Below, in pieces: positions 1-13,300 of a stretch of DNA of 64,000 nucleotides. The DNA comes from Campylorhamphus procurvoides. Its lineage: Eukaryota; Chordata; Aves; Passeriformes; Dendrocolaptidae. The position numbers and the translations under genes are program-made. Within the stretch, counting starts at the first letter, position 1. Each line of letters begins with the position of its first letter. The notes under the pieces are model-generated. The model was not told the DNA's origin and did no database searches. It saw only the letters and a program-made list of their open reading frames with translations. The DNA is taken from positions 22,409 through 86,408 of the forward strand of contig WBMV01003100.1 of assembly GCA_013396655.1 (NCBI GenBank). Direction: 5' to 3'.

Positions 1-1151
1 AGGATTTAGGGCTCTATGTCCAAAAATTGCAGGGACCACCTGATATCTGAGTACAACCAATTTCAAGCAAGAGCTGAGGAGCAGAGGAGGGGACAGTGTG
101 GTTCAGACAGTGCCACTGGCATTACCTTCGACAGAGGTGCTGCAGCAGCACTGAGACATCAGCACATTTTCTTGAGAGACATCATGATATCATGAAAAAC
201 AGCCCAGGCAAACCTTTTCTTTATAGATAATTCCAACTCATCTTCCTGGTATCGCTGTACTTCATATGGTTGGATGTTTGATGACCTTAAAGGTCTTTTC
301 ACGACCTCAAACAGTCTATAATTCTATGATTAACATGAGGACAATTATAAAATTATTCTCTAAGGGGCAGTTTCCAAACTTAGGGGAACACATTTTTTAC
401 TAAAAGAAAATCAAACTGGCTCAGTCTATCTGCAAACTGCATTGTCCAGCTTAGGAAGTGGACAGTGTAAATTGAATAAAGGTTTCTTCTCTTGACACAA
501 GACAAGTGTCCAGGTGCAGAACGACAGCTTTCAACCACAGACCCATTAAAAAATAGAGGAAAATCACAGAGGCAGATAAGGCCACTTCTCAAAATCTCCT
601 GCAGTGACCCAATGCCATGAGCCAGCACATCCCTTCCCAGGGGCCACATGCTGCCCCCATGCACCTGTCTCCTGGCTCCAAACCCTGACCATGCTGGACC
701 ACACCAACTCTGTCAGGGTGGGCAAAACCAGCAAAGCAAGAGAGCAGAAATGCCAGAGTTTTGCGTTATATCCACAACTCCCAGTTTTTTGGGTCCGGTA
801 TTCTCTTCCCTCCTCCAAGCAGCAATTCTGTACTTGTTCAAAGCCAAGCAACCAGCAGAACCAGTGATGGTTACAGTTCACCTGATGCTTGAATATGCAC
901 ATTATTGATCCATCAGGACATGAAACCAACTTAACAAAGTTAACTGATAAAGCCTAAGGAGGAGCAGACTAAGCATGAAGTATAACAAAGCAACTGAGAT
1001 TTCTAAGCTTTTCTCTTCACGTGGCCTCAGTTAGTGACTGGTGTGTGCCAAGATGTTCACCCTTTAACTACCAACCCATCCAACAAAAAAAGGAAATTGA
1101 TTCCCAAAGCCAAGCTACTACAGGACAATACTTATAAAACAAGCTACTCAC
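1..1151 (-). other. NFAT5: NFAT5 intron 5 (partial)
   Basis: Intronic DNA 3' of exon 5, running off the left edge. Apart from the degenerate CR1-like tail I see no exon. The next NFAT5 coding exon is absent from this stretch. Confidence 0.8.
262..335 (+). repeat. CR1-like LINE 3' tail, degenerate
   Basis: The stretch reads like the 3' end of an avian CR1 element: a GGTTGGAT...GATGACCTTAAAGGTC block followed by the terminal ATTCTATGATT motif. It is in sense orientation and much decayed. A family search would settle the subfamily. Confidence 0.55.
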
Positions 1152-1342
1152 GCCAATGTCATGTTGTTGCTTGGGTCCAGCCCCACCTCGATGACTGTGG
1201 TCCCCTCTATGTCCACCTCCTTGCAGGGGGTGGTGTTTCTCCCAGTGACTCTGCAGGCCTGGTAGAATCCGTGTGGCTTCACACGCCCCGAGTCATTCCC
1301 CACGAACACCTGCAGCACCACTGGCTCATTGTGACCCTCCAG
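1152..1342 (-). CDS. NFAT5: NFAT5 exon 5 (Rel-homology domain, continued)
   Basis: 191 bp, phase 0 at the start. The acceptor is CTGTTTCAG and the donor is G|GTGAGTAG. It encodes [20 protein letters not shown] and on through [13 protein letters not shown], apparently identical to human NFAT5. The next exon (VDCVGILKL in human) is not in the window. Confidence 0.94.
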
Positions 1343-4300
1343 CTGAAACAGGCCAGTGGTTAATTGACAGGGAGTGATTTCTTTAGTCAAGTTCTAAGCC
1401 ACCAAGAACAGTTTTATTTCAATGGCCACAGCACTTGCTTCTGCCCTCAGTCCTTGCAAGAGCAATGCTCCCAAGCACCACATCTCTGAAGCACCAACAT
1501 TTTTACACTATTCCTCCCCATCTTTAAACCCCATGAACAGAACAAAAGGCCCTCTTGTCCTTAACATATTTTTCCCACTAGCTCAGACTTCCTGAAGATT
1601 CACTGACTCATTTGGCTGTGCAGTCCTGGCAGAGTTTTATCTGCAGGGTATGAACTCATCTGCCTACTGGTAAAGCAAACTGGAACTTCCAGGAATTCAG
1701 TAACACAAGACTCTTCCAAACAGAATTTTCACTGATGGGTGCTAAAGGGTAACTGGGAAAGGAATTAAAAGGAAATTCAGATGAACAAAGGCCCATTAAG
1801 AAAATCCACATAAATGAGAACTAAATCCCCATAGCAACAGGCCAATATGAAAGGACTCTTTTCTTATGAAACTTTACTGGAGTTGTGCATTACTCAGGAG
1901 GGCTGAGTGAAGGGCTGGTGGGGTTTCTAACATTGCTGAACAGGCCTCTGAAGATAAGTCTACTTCTATATTCTGTCAGCAGTGGTCAGCACAAATTTAA
2001 GGACTCTATCACAAACAAACATTTCTTTGTGGACCCAGTACATTAGTTTGGTTTGAGAACTGCTTATGTACCACTGCCTTGACATAAAGCTTCCCTCCTC
2101 CTGTAGCTCTGGGACGCCAATAAGACCATTTGTGGCCTGCAAGAGACCCAGTACGATCTCCACAGCAGAGACTGCAAAGTCTCCTTCCTTCCCTCTAAAA
2201 ACAGAGACTGGAGGCCTGTTTGAACTGCAGCTGTTCCCATTCCATTAGAACATCCTTGGGAAGGGTGTGCCTGTGCCCCCAGCCTACCTTGACAGTGGGA
2301 AAGCCCTGCTGTGTCCGATCCTTCACGGAGCCCCGACTGCCCTCGGTCAGATAACGAGCCCTGTGCTGGGTCTCCGGCTGCACCACAATCTTCAGCTCCT
2401 TCCCTTCACTCTTAGTTGGATACTGACCACACAACATTGGGGTCTTCTTCCCTCCAGCTCCCTTCTGGTTCTCTGATGCTCTGGGAAGTCAAAGCAGACC
2501 ATCAAGAAGTTAAAAACAGTTCCCCAAATAAAACACACCAAATCACAGAAAGGCTAAAAAGACAAAGAGTGTATATTAATGGATGGAAGATTTGCAGTTG
2601 CTCTGACAGCAAAGGAAAGCTGCAGGATGAACAGTGCTTCTCTGCCTCCTCCATCCAGAGCACATGGGAACTGCTTCTCAGAGAGCAAATATAAAGGAAG
2701 GGAAAAGCAATTAGCAATGATGTTAACGAACAGAAGGCAACTCATAACCTGCTTTTTCGTCGTCTGTGATACAGCCTGAACAAACTGTTGCACTGCTGTA
2801 ATAAACATGTACATGTCCACACACACTGAATGGATTTAAGGTTAAATGGTACTTCTTTAACCAGGAAAACAGCCTCATGCCTGTCTTCGCCTCCACTTGC
2901 ATATCCATGTAAACTCCAAGTCTGATTTCTGTCAAACAGACTGATAAATTTATGTTGAAACCCAATCAGTTATTGAGAAAGTTCTGATGTAACTGCACCA
3001 CAGTTAAATCACTGTATGCACAAGGCCTTTCTCTCCAGGTGCATTTTGTAGGACATCGTGTCTTGTGCTTAGTTCCATAATTAAAACCAGGATGAAGGAG
3101 CCCTTCAAAGTCTTAACAGCACATGAGCCATCTTGTGTTCCCTTTAAAGTGCAATGGGAAACAACTCTTGATCCAGCACAGGCCAGGATTTGATCATGAA
3201 CCTCACGTCCAATAAACTCCTTCCACAGTGGGAAATGTGAATGTGCCACAGCACACGGTACAGGCAGGAAAAGGGCTCTGTGATTTACGTAAATGTCATA
3301 CTCTTTTTACTACCAAAGAGTGGTTTCTAATAGCTGATGCCTGGGAAGAAGGCAGCTTCAAATAACAGGTGTGAATTGCTTAAAAAAACAAATTCTGTTT
3401 CAATGTGCAACTTACGGAAGTAATTTACCCAGTATTTTTTCCTTCTCAAAAAGCGTAAAAAATGCTTTTTCTTCAACATCATTTACTGGGAGCTTTGGCA
3501 CTGCATGAGGTTCTCCCTGACCTGGACATGGGGGTACCCCAGCTCCCTTCTCAATGATTTACACTAACAAACAGGATCAGCACCTTTCCCAAAGCTCCTG
3601 CTGCACAAGGAGCAGCACAAGGACACAGCCTCCTTCCCAGCCATTCCCTGCCCTGGGGAATGGGCCTTCTCCTGTCCTGGGGAAGGTCAGGCACTTTGCC
3701 CCCCTATTCCACCACATCTCATAACCCTGAAAATCATGGAATTATAGAACAGTTTTGGTTGGAAGGGACCTTTAAAGCACATCCAGATCTGCCTCCTGCC
3801 ATGGGTATGGACACCTTCCACTAGCCCAGGCTGCTCCAAGCATTGGGCACTTTCGGGGATGGGGCAGCCACAGCTCCTCTGGGCAGCCTGTGCCAGGGCC
3901 TCATCGCTATTCTTTTTGTAAAAAACCTCTTCCTTTTCTCTACTCTAAATCAACTCTCTTTTAGTTTAGAAACCGTTACCCTTTGCCTATGGCAACAGCC
4001 CTATTTGTCACACTCTTATTTCCATTGAGCCTTCCAAAACCCTCCAAATACACATAACAAATGGTTAAAACAGACAAAGGTCAGTGCTTTGGATGACTTC
4101 CATTCCCATTTTTCTGTCCTTAAAGGTTAAACCACTTCACTTTGGACAGCCCAGTGAGCCTCCTCCTGCTCACCCAGCTGAGCCCAGCCAGGGCCATGGC
4201 TGCTTTCCACACTCATCATGAACCACCAAAGACAGGCAGGATCTAGACTGAAACTGGTATCAAACCCAGCAAGGGAACAGTAATACCATCTTAAAATAAA

Positions 4301-7300
4301 ACTATCTCCCTGCCAAAGAGTCTCAATTACTCTGCTTGGTATAATCACACAGGCTGCTTAAAAACACAAATATGCTATGCAAAAACATCCCTTCCTTTGG
4401 GAAAAGGGACAAAATTGTCCTTCAGTGCAGCACATGTAAAACCTGTGATACATTAAATAACCTGTAATTAACACCACTATGCTCTTTCCTTCTGTACAAG
4501 TTAAGGGAAAACTAATGAAATTCAAGCTCCTTAGACAATCACTTTCTACCTCCTTGTCAGGACAACCCTCCAATGAACTAGTAATTATATGGAACACATT
4601 TACCAATTTTCAGTCAGTATCTTTTCTTTCTTCTTACTCAGAATTTGAAAATAAACCTCAGCTTCTCAAAGGAAAAGAGAAGGAATGCCGGGCAAGCTCA
4701 AGCCTGGGACACAGGGCACACCCTGGCTCAGGACAGCACTCCATGGATCGACACCACAAGGATTGCTGACTCTGACCCTGTCACACCAGGAAGCTCCAGC
4801 TTTGTAAACTAATAGGGCAGGCTGGGCACAGCTGAATTTTCAAGGGAAGCATTGGAGAGCCAGCCATCAAAATTAAATCCTTTATCACTCAAAATGCTAC
4901 GTTTCAGCCTCTCCAGGAGTACTTTAGTCATAAATCCCAACTACCTTAACAGTCAACAAACTAATATTTTATACATTATCATATTTAAAGATGTGCTCCT
5001 CACAATTATTTTAGTCTTTCCTCTAGAAACTTAATCACTGCTTTCAATCAGATTAACTAAACCTGAGAGCAATTTAAAGCCCTGACCAGAGCTACTCCAT
5101 GGTCTTTCATCTCAAATTACAAAGATCTATAATTTACACAGCCTTTTAATTCAGTTTATTTATATTGCTAACATTCATGCCTGTACAAAATATTTCATAC
5201 ACACACATTTATTAATTTAACTGTCACCAGACAATGTCTCCAGTAATTTAGCACTTTTTTTTAGGGGGGGGGAAAGGCAATTCCCAAGACTATTGGAACA
5301 GATGTCCTGGGTTAAGCCTGGCCTGGTCCTGCCCTGCCCTCAGGGCTGTTCCCAGAGCAGATCTGAAAGTGAAAGTGAGACCAAGCCATGGAAACCTGAG
5401 CCTCTGCCCTAAATCACCATCAATTCATCCCTTCTAAAGAGGCTTTCACAAATTCCAAGTTTCCACACGAATACTTTCTTTCTCTTCCTGGCCTTTAAAG
5501 ACAAGCGTGTAGAAGTCTCTTTAGAGGCAAAAGCCATTTCCATTCCCCACGAATGGAGAGCAGCTCTCCCTGCTCTGTTCTGAAAGGCAAAAGGAACTGA
5601 ACTCCCTTGGCTGAACTCCACCAGGCTGGGAAGTTTAAAACCCCCAGTCACTACAGTGACCCAGATTTGTAATGCCAGATCTCCATATTCCAATGGCAAA
5701 ACGAAGTTTTCTAAGAGGTTGGCCAGCTCTTACCCCAGAGCATTTATTTCAAAGGACAGTTCTGGTACCTCAGTTTTCCTGCAGTTCAGTCTGGCCTGTG
5801 TGTAAGAGGAGGAGAGAAATTCTGCTTCCTCCCCTGTGCACTCACAGAACTGAGGCATGTTCACTGGTCATCTAATGTTTCTGGGGATGTTACAACCTTG
5901 TTCTGTTCTTGGACTGAGAGCTCATGTATCCTTCCAGAGTTTACTAAATCTCCCCTTTGTGCCCTGAGGTCACATCTGCAGTTGCACAGCTCCTAACTTT
6001 CCATAAAGCCTTGCCCTGTGCAAGGGCCAGCCTGGTCCCTGGGGAGCTGGGTGGGCTCTTCCCTCATTCCAAGCTCCCTGGGCTCTACCAGGTACTAGTA
6101 CTTCACTTTACTATCATTAATTTTGGCTGGTGAAAACCAGAGCAGCCAAAGGCAGAGTGGTGGCTGTGTGGAGACCCCAGAAGACCCCAAGCAGAGCCAA
6201 TGTCTCCGTCCAGCTCCGCTCCTCCTGCTGAGCCCGGGAAGGACCTTCACGCTCAGGAAAGGTTCTTGGAATCGCTTTCTCACAGTGAAATTTTAAGTAT
6301 GGAACTGCACTGACCCTGGGAACACAGACTCCAGGCTCTTTCCCTTTGGAATATGAAATGTTCATCATCTTTGCCATCAGTCAAATTTTAATATTCCCTG
6401 TTGCTGTGATGAACGTCAGAATGTCCTGCAAGCACAGACACAAAAGTAAAAACAAAACCCACTCCTGCCCCACAAAAAAGGCCAAAATAAAAGAGCCAAA
6501 TTTATTCATTTGACCATCTCAGAAGTTCTAAAGAAGCAACAACACACTCTTTCAAGCTGATGGATTTTTCCTCTGTAAGCTGCTACTGAAATGCATTTAG
6601 TGAACAGCGTGAAGTGGGAGATGAGAGGCCACCACCCAGGCGTGCCCACGCAGACACACGCACACGACCCAGAAGCACAGAGAGAAACAGGACTAGAGAT
6701 TTATTTCTGAAAAGATCAAATACAGAAGTGAATCCACAAAGCAAAAACAAAACCTGTTTGTCTTAACATTTCATAAAAAAGTAAAGCACGTGTTAATTTA
6801 AATTATGAGAGATCCTAAGGAGCCATTAACTATTAACTTCTACTCCCATCCCTCTCTCTATTTGATAAATAAAGAGACAAACAGGAGCAGGTAAAGCTAA
6901 AGACTGAAAGCCTCACATAAAATCCTGCAAAAAACCATTCAGATTTAGGGTGCGCCCACTCCACTCTGCCTTTCTTTTTAAATACATTTTCATTGCCATT
7001 TTATAAACGGAATTGTTTGGCCTTTTAGGAATTTCACTTAAGGAACACAGACAAGCTCATCAGTGCTGCATCTAACTGCTGCAGGGAAGTTTAGCTTTAT
7101 CTTCTAAATAAAGATTAACAAGTCTAATGAGAACTTAGTACAGAATCATGGAATGGTTTGGGTTGGTAGGGACTTAAAGACATCCAATTCCATGCCCTGA
7201 AATGGGCAGGGACACCTTCCACTAGACCACTTTGCTCCAAGCCCCATCCAACTTGGCCTTGGACACTTCCAGGGATGGGGCAGCCACAACTTTGGGGGCA

Positions 7301-10300
7301 AAGAACCTATCCTGGGCTAGGAGATGGTGGTGACAGCAGAGAAGGGAGGGGGTTTATGTGAGAACCTGAGCAGGACACCGGCCAGGGCACAGGGGGACTT
7401 TTATTAGTTTGTGTTTACATATGGAGATAGAACTTTTTTTCTTAAAAAAACAAAACAACAAAAAAAAAAGCAGATACCAACCCATTTCCTGCTTTTGAGT
7501 TGCCTTTGCTGTCCGTGCTGAGCTGAGAAAGGACATAGTGAGGCGCTTTGGCACTGTCGGCATCAAAGATATCCATGTTGGACTCTTCACAATCTCGGCG
7601 TTTGATCCCTGGCCTCTGCTTTGGGTTGCGTTTGCGCGATTTACGTGGCACCTCAGTGTTATCATTGTAGGAACTGGTACTCATGTTACTGAAGTTGGAG
7701 GGTGAATCCTCCATCCACATACTGCAGCTCTGTTCTGACTCCAGCGCACAGCCCTCATCCTGGCAGGACATCCGACTGTTGTCCAGCAGGTCCTCGGGTG
7801 GTGGCGAGATGTACAGGACTGTGTGGCGCCGCGGCGTTGGCTGGTGCTGCTGGGCTGTGTTACTGGTTATCTGCTGGTCACTTACCCCTCGGGTACTTAC
7901 CCCCACGGCTGAGGAGCAGCTCTCCACTTGCATAGCCTTGCTGTCGGTGACTGAGGTAGAGTAAATGGTAGGACTGGAAGAGGTGGTAAAGGAGCTGCAA
8001 GCACCGCCCATGGAGGAAGAGGAAGGAGCTGAAGAAGCATCTGCGGTGTACAATTCACAAGTAAATACCAGAGCCGCCGTGGAGGCTGTGCTGGCTATAG
8101 CAGTCCCAGTGAAATCAAGTGATTTAGGAACCGATTGCTTTCCCCCAAGAAATGTTTGGAATTTGGTTACGTTTTGGAATGGAAGTGCTTGAAGCAACAC
8201 GGCCTAGCCAATGCTTTGGAAATGTCCAAACGAGTCTTAGCATGATCCACTGTAATCAATTTTTTATGACTTAACGTTAATTCATACAAATGGCTGCAAG
8301 TAAACAGAGCTTTCATCGCCTCAGCTGGACTAATTATTGGTGGAGAAGCCATTTCATCTAAAATAGCCCCAAAGCAAAATGCTTATAAATCCACATTCAA
8401 CGCCAATTAAACCATTTATTGTTGGAAATTTTTAGTTTTTTTTTTAAAAAGATGGGACTGTGCTTAGCCACAAAATATTAAAATAAGTTTCTAACCTATG
8501 AAGCAGAGAACTACAGGTCATTTTTAATGCAGACACTCCCTGCTTCAGAGGCAAATCCTGGAATAAAAATATGAGAAAATAAATGAGAAAAAGAGCTGCT
8601 GATTATTCCATCATAAATGAGAAATAAAATATAAAAACAACTGAGTTGGTAGGCAAAATGGAACTGGTATCAGTCACTATGAGTGAGCTGCGGATTGTGA
8701 AGGTTCAGAACAGGGCTCAAATAACTGTGCTGGTGACACACTGATTCAGGGACAGGGAATTTCTTTAATTTGACTTTTCCAGTCACCGAGACTGATTTTT
8801 CTCAGACTTAGCAGTCCCTTACACAGAGACAACTTGGGGCAGACCTCTGAAAAATTCCTGTTAAGCAGATTTCCAACATTGTGTGACTTCTCCAGAGGTC
8901 CCACAGCTCAATCTGGTTCAGAAACATCAAAATTACTAAAACAAACCCCTGAAGATTTCTGGAGAACACCATAACTGTTGACAAGGAAGAATTTTAATGG
9001 ACAGATCAGCTGTACATGTAGGTTAAACACTCCAGAGGAAGCAGGATGGACAAATGTAGGGCTTTATTTATTTATTAAAATCACCTGTAGCTCACTGAGG
9101 ATTAACTGAACCGAAGTTTATAGTCAAATTTCAGCTTTCCAGGGGAAGATCATCCTGTTTTATGTATTTCTGCATTGCTGCTTATACCTGATAAACCAGA
9201 ACCACTGAAATAAGCTAATTTTGGAACAATTTGTACATTAAATATATGTATAATTATACAATGTGTTTGTTCAGCTACTTACTGCTGTCAGACAGGTAAT
9301 TCCTATTATTAAGAAGAATATCATGTTTTCCTTTTTTGCTTCGTGGGATTTTTTTAAAATCCAAAATATTATATTAATCTCTCAAGTCTGAAAGGTTTAG
9401 AGACAGTTGGACTATTTTATCCAGTTTTACTTAGTTAAAAGTAAAAGAATAAATGTTCAGCCATGAGATATATATATATATATTTAATTAACAGTAAAAC
9501 TCAGACAACCTTCCTATAAATCCACCTGCTTGAAACTACTGGGGACATCAATGACCGATGACAAAGAATTTTTAACCATTACTGGTTTTTATAGCTTTTC
9601 TGTACTAAATGAATGTTAAAGCAAACCTACATCACTTCAGACTGCAAAATTCAGTGGCCACTGCAGTTTATCAATAAACTATTCTGCTTTTATCACTTTC
9701 TCCAAACCTCCCAGTGAACCAGGAGCAGCTGAATGATACCAGTTCCATTTCCCAGTTTGTTCTTTGGCAAATACAGTGGCTGAAATTGGAAAATTCAGTC
9801 ACTTTGCATTCCAATTTAAAAGCAAATTTCTCCTTTCTATATCATGCATTAATGCAATGCTTCTTTCAAAAACATTTATAGGATTGGCAAGAACTAATAA
9901 GTCTAGATATTTATTTCAGTGACAATATTTAGGAGCTGATTTGCAGCCACTTTGAGTTGAGAAAGCCCGTTGCTGTTGGGAATGTTTGTTCTGGTAAACT
10001 GAGTTGGTTTCCATTCATCATTTACACCCTCAACACCGAACAGGCACAGCAAGCACTGAGCTCACCCCGCTCAGCAAGTGCTTCAATGCATCTCCTGGTC
10101 AGGATTGGACTTTTCCCTCACCTTCCTAGGGAAAAAAAATAAATAAATCACTAAACAAAATGCTTTTGAGCATATGGCTAGAAGAGCTGGTGATGGCAGT
10201 GCTGGTTTAGGGTGCAGCACGGTGCAATACTGAACTTACTACTGCTCGCCAAAACAACTTCTCCTCTTTTTTTTCCCTAGAAGTTAAAAAGCATTTATGT

Positions 10301-13300
10301 GTGTGAATATGTGTATGTGGGTTTTTATGCTTTTAAAAGGTAAATAAACAGTGTCCATTGTCCATTATAAATTGGTTACACTCTCCTGCATTTACCAGAG
10401 ATAACTCTGTGTAATGATAAGATTAGAATATGGAAATAATCCCAAATTAAATAGTAATGGCAACAAAAACTCTCTTTAGCCTCATATAACAAAGTAATGC
10501 CATTACCAGCCATAAGTATGCAAGTGTTTTAAGGAATGTACAGGCCAGTGCCTCCTCAATTATAATTAAGACTATATAACAAAGTATGATAAATATTACA
10601 GCAAATGGCATAAAGTGGCTGTCTGTATTTGAACAAACAAATTTAAAATCTGGTTTGGGGGATAAATTAATAATTGCTTCAGTAACATTTTACGTTATGC
10701 AAATACTAAGAAACATAATGAAATCTATGTTTTCTCACTCTCCAGTCCTTGAGCCAACTCAGCCTCCTCTGAACTAATAAATAAATTGGGTCAATCAAAT
10801 ATGAATTCACCAAGTTACTATAATGAATGAACTGTATTTTCACAGCTCCCATTTGGTTTTATCATTTTATTCCAAGGCCAGGGACATTTGTATCTGACAT
10901 CCAAAGGAGAATTCTGGATGAACGTGATGCATTTTGGAAAGAAAAAAAATAACTCAGTAATTCTCACTTAGCTGGTGCTGCTTTAAAAGGTGAGGGCACA
11001 CACAACCTTCCCCACTTTGAGCAGTGACACAGATATATATGGTTTTTCAAAAGAGTAGGTACATTTTGCAACAGAAATCTGAATATATTCAACTGAACAC
11101 AACTTCAAAATCAAACTTGCTTTCAGAGCCATGACACTGAAGAGAAGCCAAGCACTTGCCATGGCAAATGTGCAGCCTTGCTTTAGAAATGGAACGTTCA
11201 CCAGAATCAGTGGCTACTTTTCCTTTTTTTATAATAAAAAATGAGAGAAACGAATATTCCACTTCAGAGCAACTGTGATCCCACCTGAAACTAAACCTTC
11301 TGAATCTCTACGCTGCTAGTGTTATTAACATGTAAGGGAACTGAAATAAGTAATTTGTTGCCCATCCTACAAGCTTTTCCTCCCTAAAAGAGGCAGAATT
11401 ATATCAGGACAAAAACTAAGGGAGCAAACCAAGGCAGGCTTTCTCTTTCCAGTACCATAAAAGAAAGAAAATTCATTACCTCCTGCATTAGCAACTAAGG
11501 CAATAACAGATTTTCCATATCCTATTCTTTTGGGAAGACAAAACAAGGCATTCAGCCTCTAAAAAAAATGCCTGAAAGGCAGGGGAGAGAAAAAAAATCA
11601 CTATTTGGCACCAAGAGAGTCTTTTTAGGTAACACTTCTGTGGAGCCAATCCTGAAATCCTTGTTCATTCTTTTCAAATATCCTTAAATACAACAAGGAT
11701 TACCAAGTCCTCAAAAAGAAACAAACACTATCCTGATGACTTTTTTTTTTTTTAAATTGCAAAAGCAAGTAATTCCCCAAGCCAGAGAGTTTGAAATTGC
11801 AAAGGCAAATAAACTGGAGATATTTTTGGTTTCACAAGTTTTTCAGCCACCTGTGCATGGCCAGCCAGGACAAGCAAAAGCCATTAGAGAACTAATGTTT
11901 TTCTGAGAGCCTCCCCTGCATCCCATGTGATCCCCTACAGTCTCTGCAGAAAACAAGTATCCAAAATGAAAAATCACTGCACGGGGTGAGGAGTAGGTGG
12001 TGTATAAGCTTAGTGTGTGAACTATGACCTTTATTAAATGTATCAGTTTGTCCAACATGCCATTTTCTCAATTCAGATTCTGTATGTTAATTGGTTTGTT
12101 TGAACCACTGGACACAGAAGAACAATTTCAGGACAAACCCAGAAGGAAACCGAGCAAATTTCCACGATCAACCTTTGTGTTGTCAAAGGTTTTAAAGGTA
12201 AACCCCAGAACTTACAAAGTGGCTGCAAACCTGCTTTCAACACCTCACATGCCAAACTTGGGGGTTCTACTTTTCTTCTTCTTGTATTACTGATGTCATG
12301 TCAAAAACTTTTCCAAAAACTTTAGTTTCAAATCAGTATCAATCCACTATTTAGAAATAAAACAAACAAAACAAAAAAATTAAAATAAAAAAAGAAAGAA
12401 AGAAAAGAGACTTATGAAGAAGTCTGAAAACAAGACCGACCTATACCCTGGGTGAGATTGGATGGGTTAAGTGTCTCTGGTACTATTTGTCTTCACTATT
12501 GACAGACACTGTCACACAACCCACCACTCGATGCCTGTCTCTGAATGGCGAAGCTAGAATGCAAGTTAAGTGTATTAATAGAGAAAAAAGCTAGCATCCC
12601 AGCAAATATCATAAAGCAATCCAATTCACCAGTTATTAAACACACTCAGATTCAAGACAGGTAGGTTAATTTAATTTACATTAAGCCCCACAGTGTAAAT
12701 TCCCCTTTACATTCCCATGCTGACCCAAGCAGTGTATTTATTATACTTTGGGTAAATACATCAATCAGTGGGTTTGTTATAAACGACTCCCATTATTCAA
12801 TTAACAATCAAGTTTAGGTATCTAAATAGAACTTCTGTTAGTGGCTCACACACACCAATTCCATGGATCTGAGATCCATCCCACTCAATGCTACAAGGCT
12901 GATTCCAAGCAAGCAGAACTCTGGGAATCACAGCTGCTCTCCAAGCTCTACCTGTCCCTCTCCAGCTCGAGGATGTCCGGATTGATGGATTTGGCAAAGA
13001 ACACCTCCACTTAAGAGACAGACTATTTTATCTTTTAAATACAAGAGATCTTTTTCCTAAGAAATTCAGAACTCCTCTTGGCCTTCACAACATCTTTGAT
13101 ACTGCTACAGCATGGAGGCACCCAAATGGGACTGCTCTTGGAAACCCTCGCTGTCTTGGTTTTCAATTATTCATTAAGGAACAGAGAATTCTCTTGTCAC
13201 AAAGTAGTTCTCATGTCTTTCTGACCTACTAAGAGGAGCCATTTAATGCAAGGATTTGTAAAAAAAATCTCTCGGAATGATGAAGCAACCTGTGTTTGAT

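Larger units (their letters stand above)
2481..7481 (-). other. NFAT5: NFAT5 intron 3
   Basis: About 5 kb between exons 3 and 4. It contains two antisense CR1 fragments (about 3735-4010 and 7141-7325). The U-rich tract just inside its 5' end (plus-strand A-rich run at 7443-7469) follows the weak exon 3 donor. The short open frames in it show no recognisable protein similarity. Confidence 0.85.

Noticed and set aside
7442..8200. A single 252-codon NFAT5 frame including ATG at 8200
   Set aside because: The part beyond 8040 is intron upstream of a good acceptor and does not match NFAT5; the part after 7482 is intron too. Only 7482-8040 is accepted as exon.
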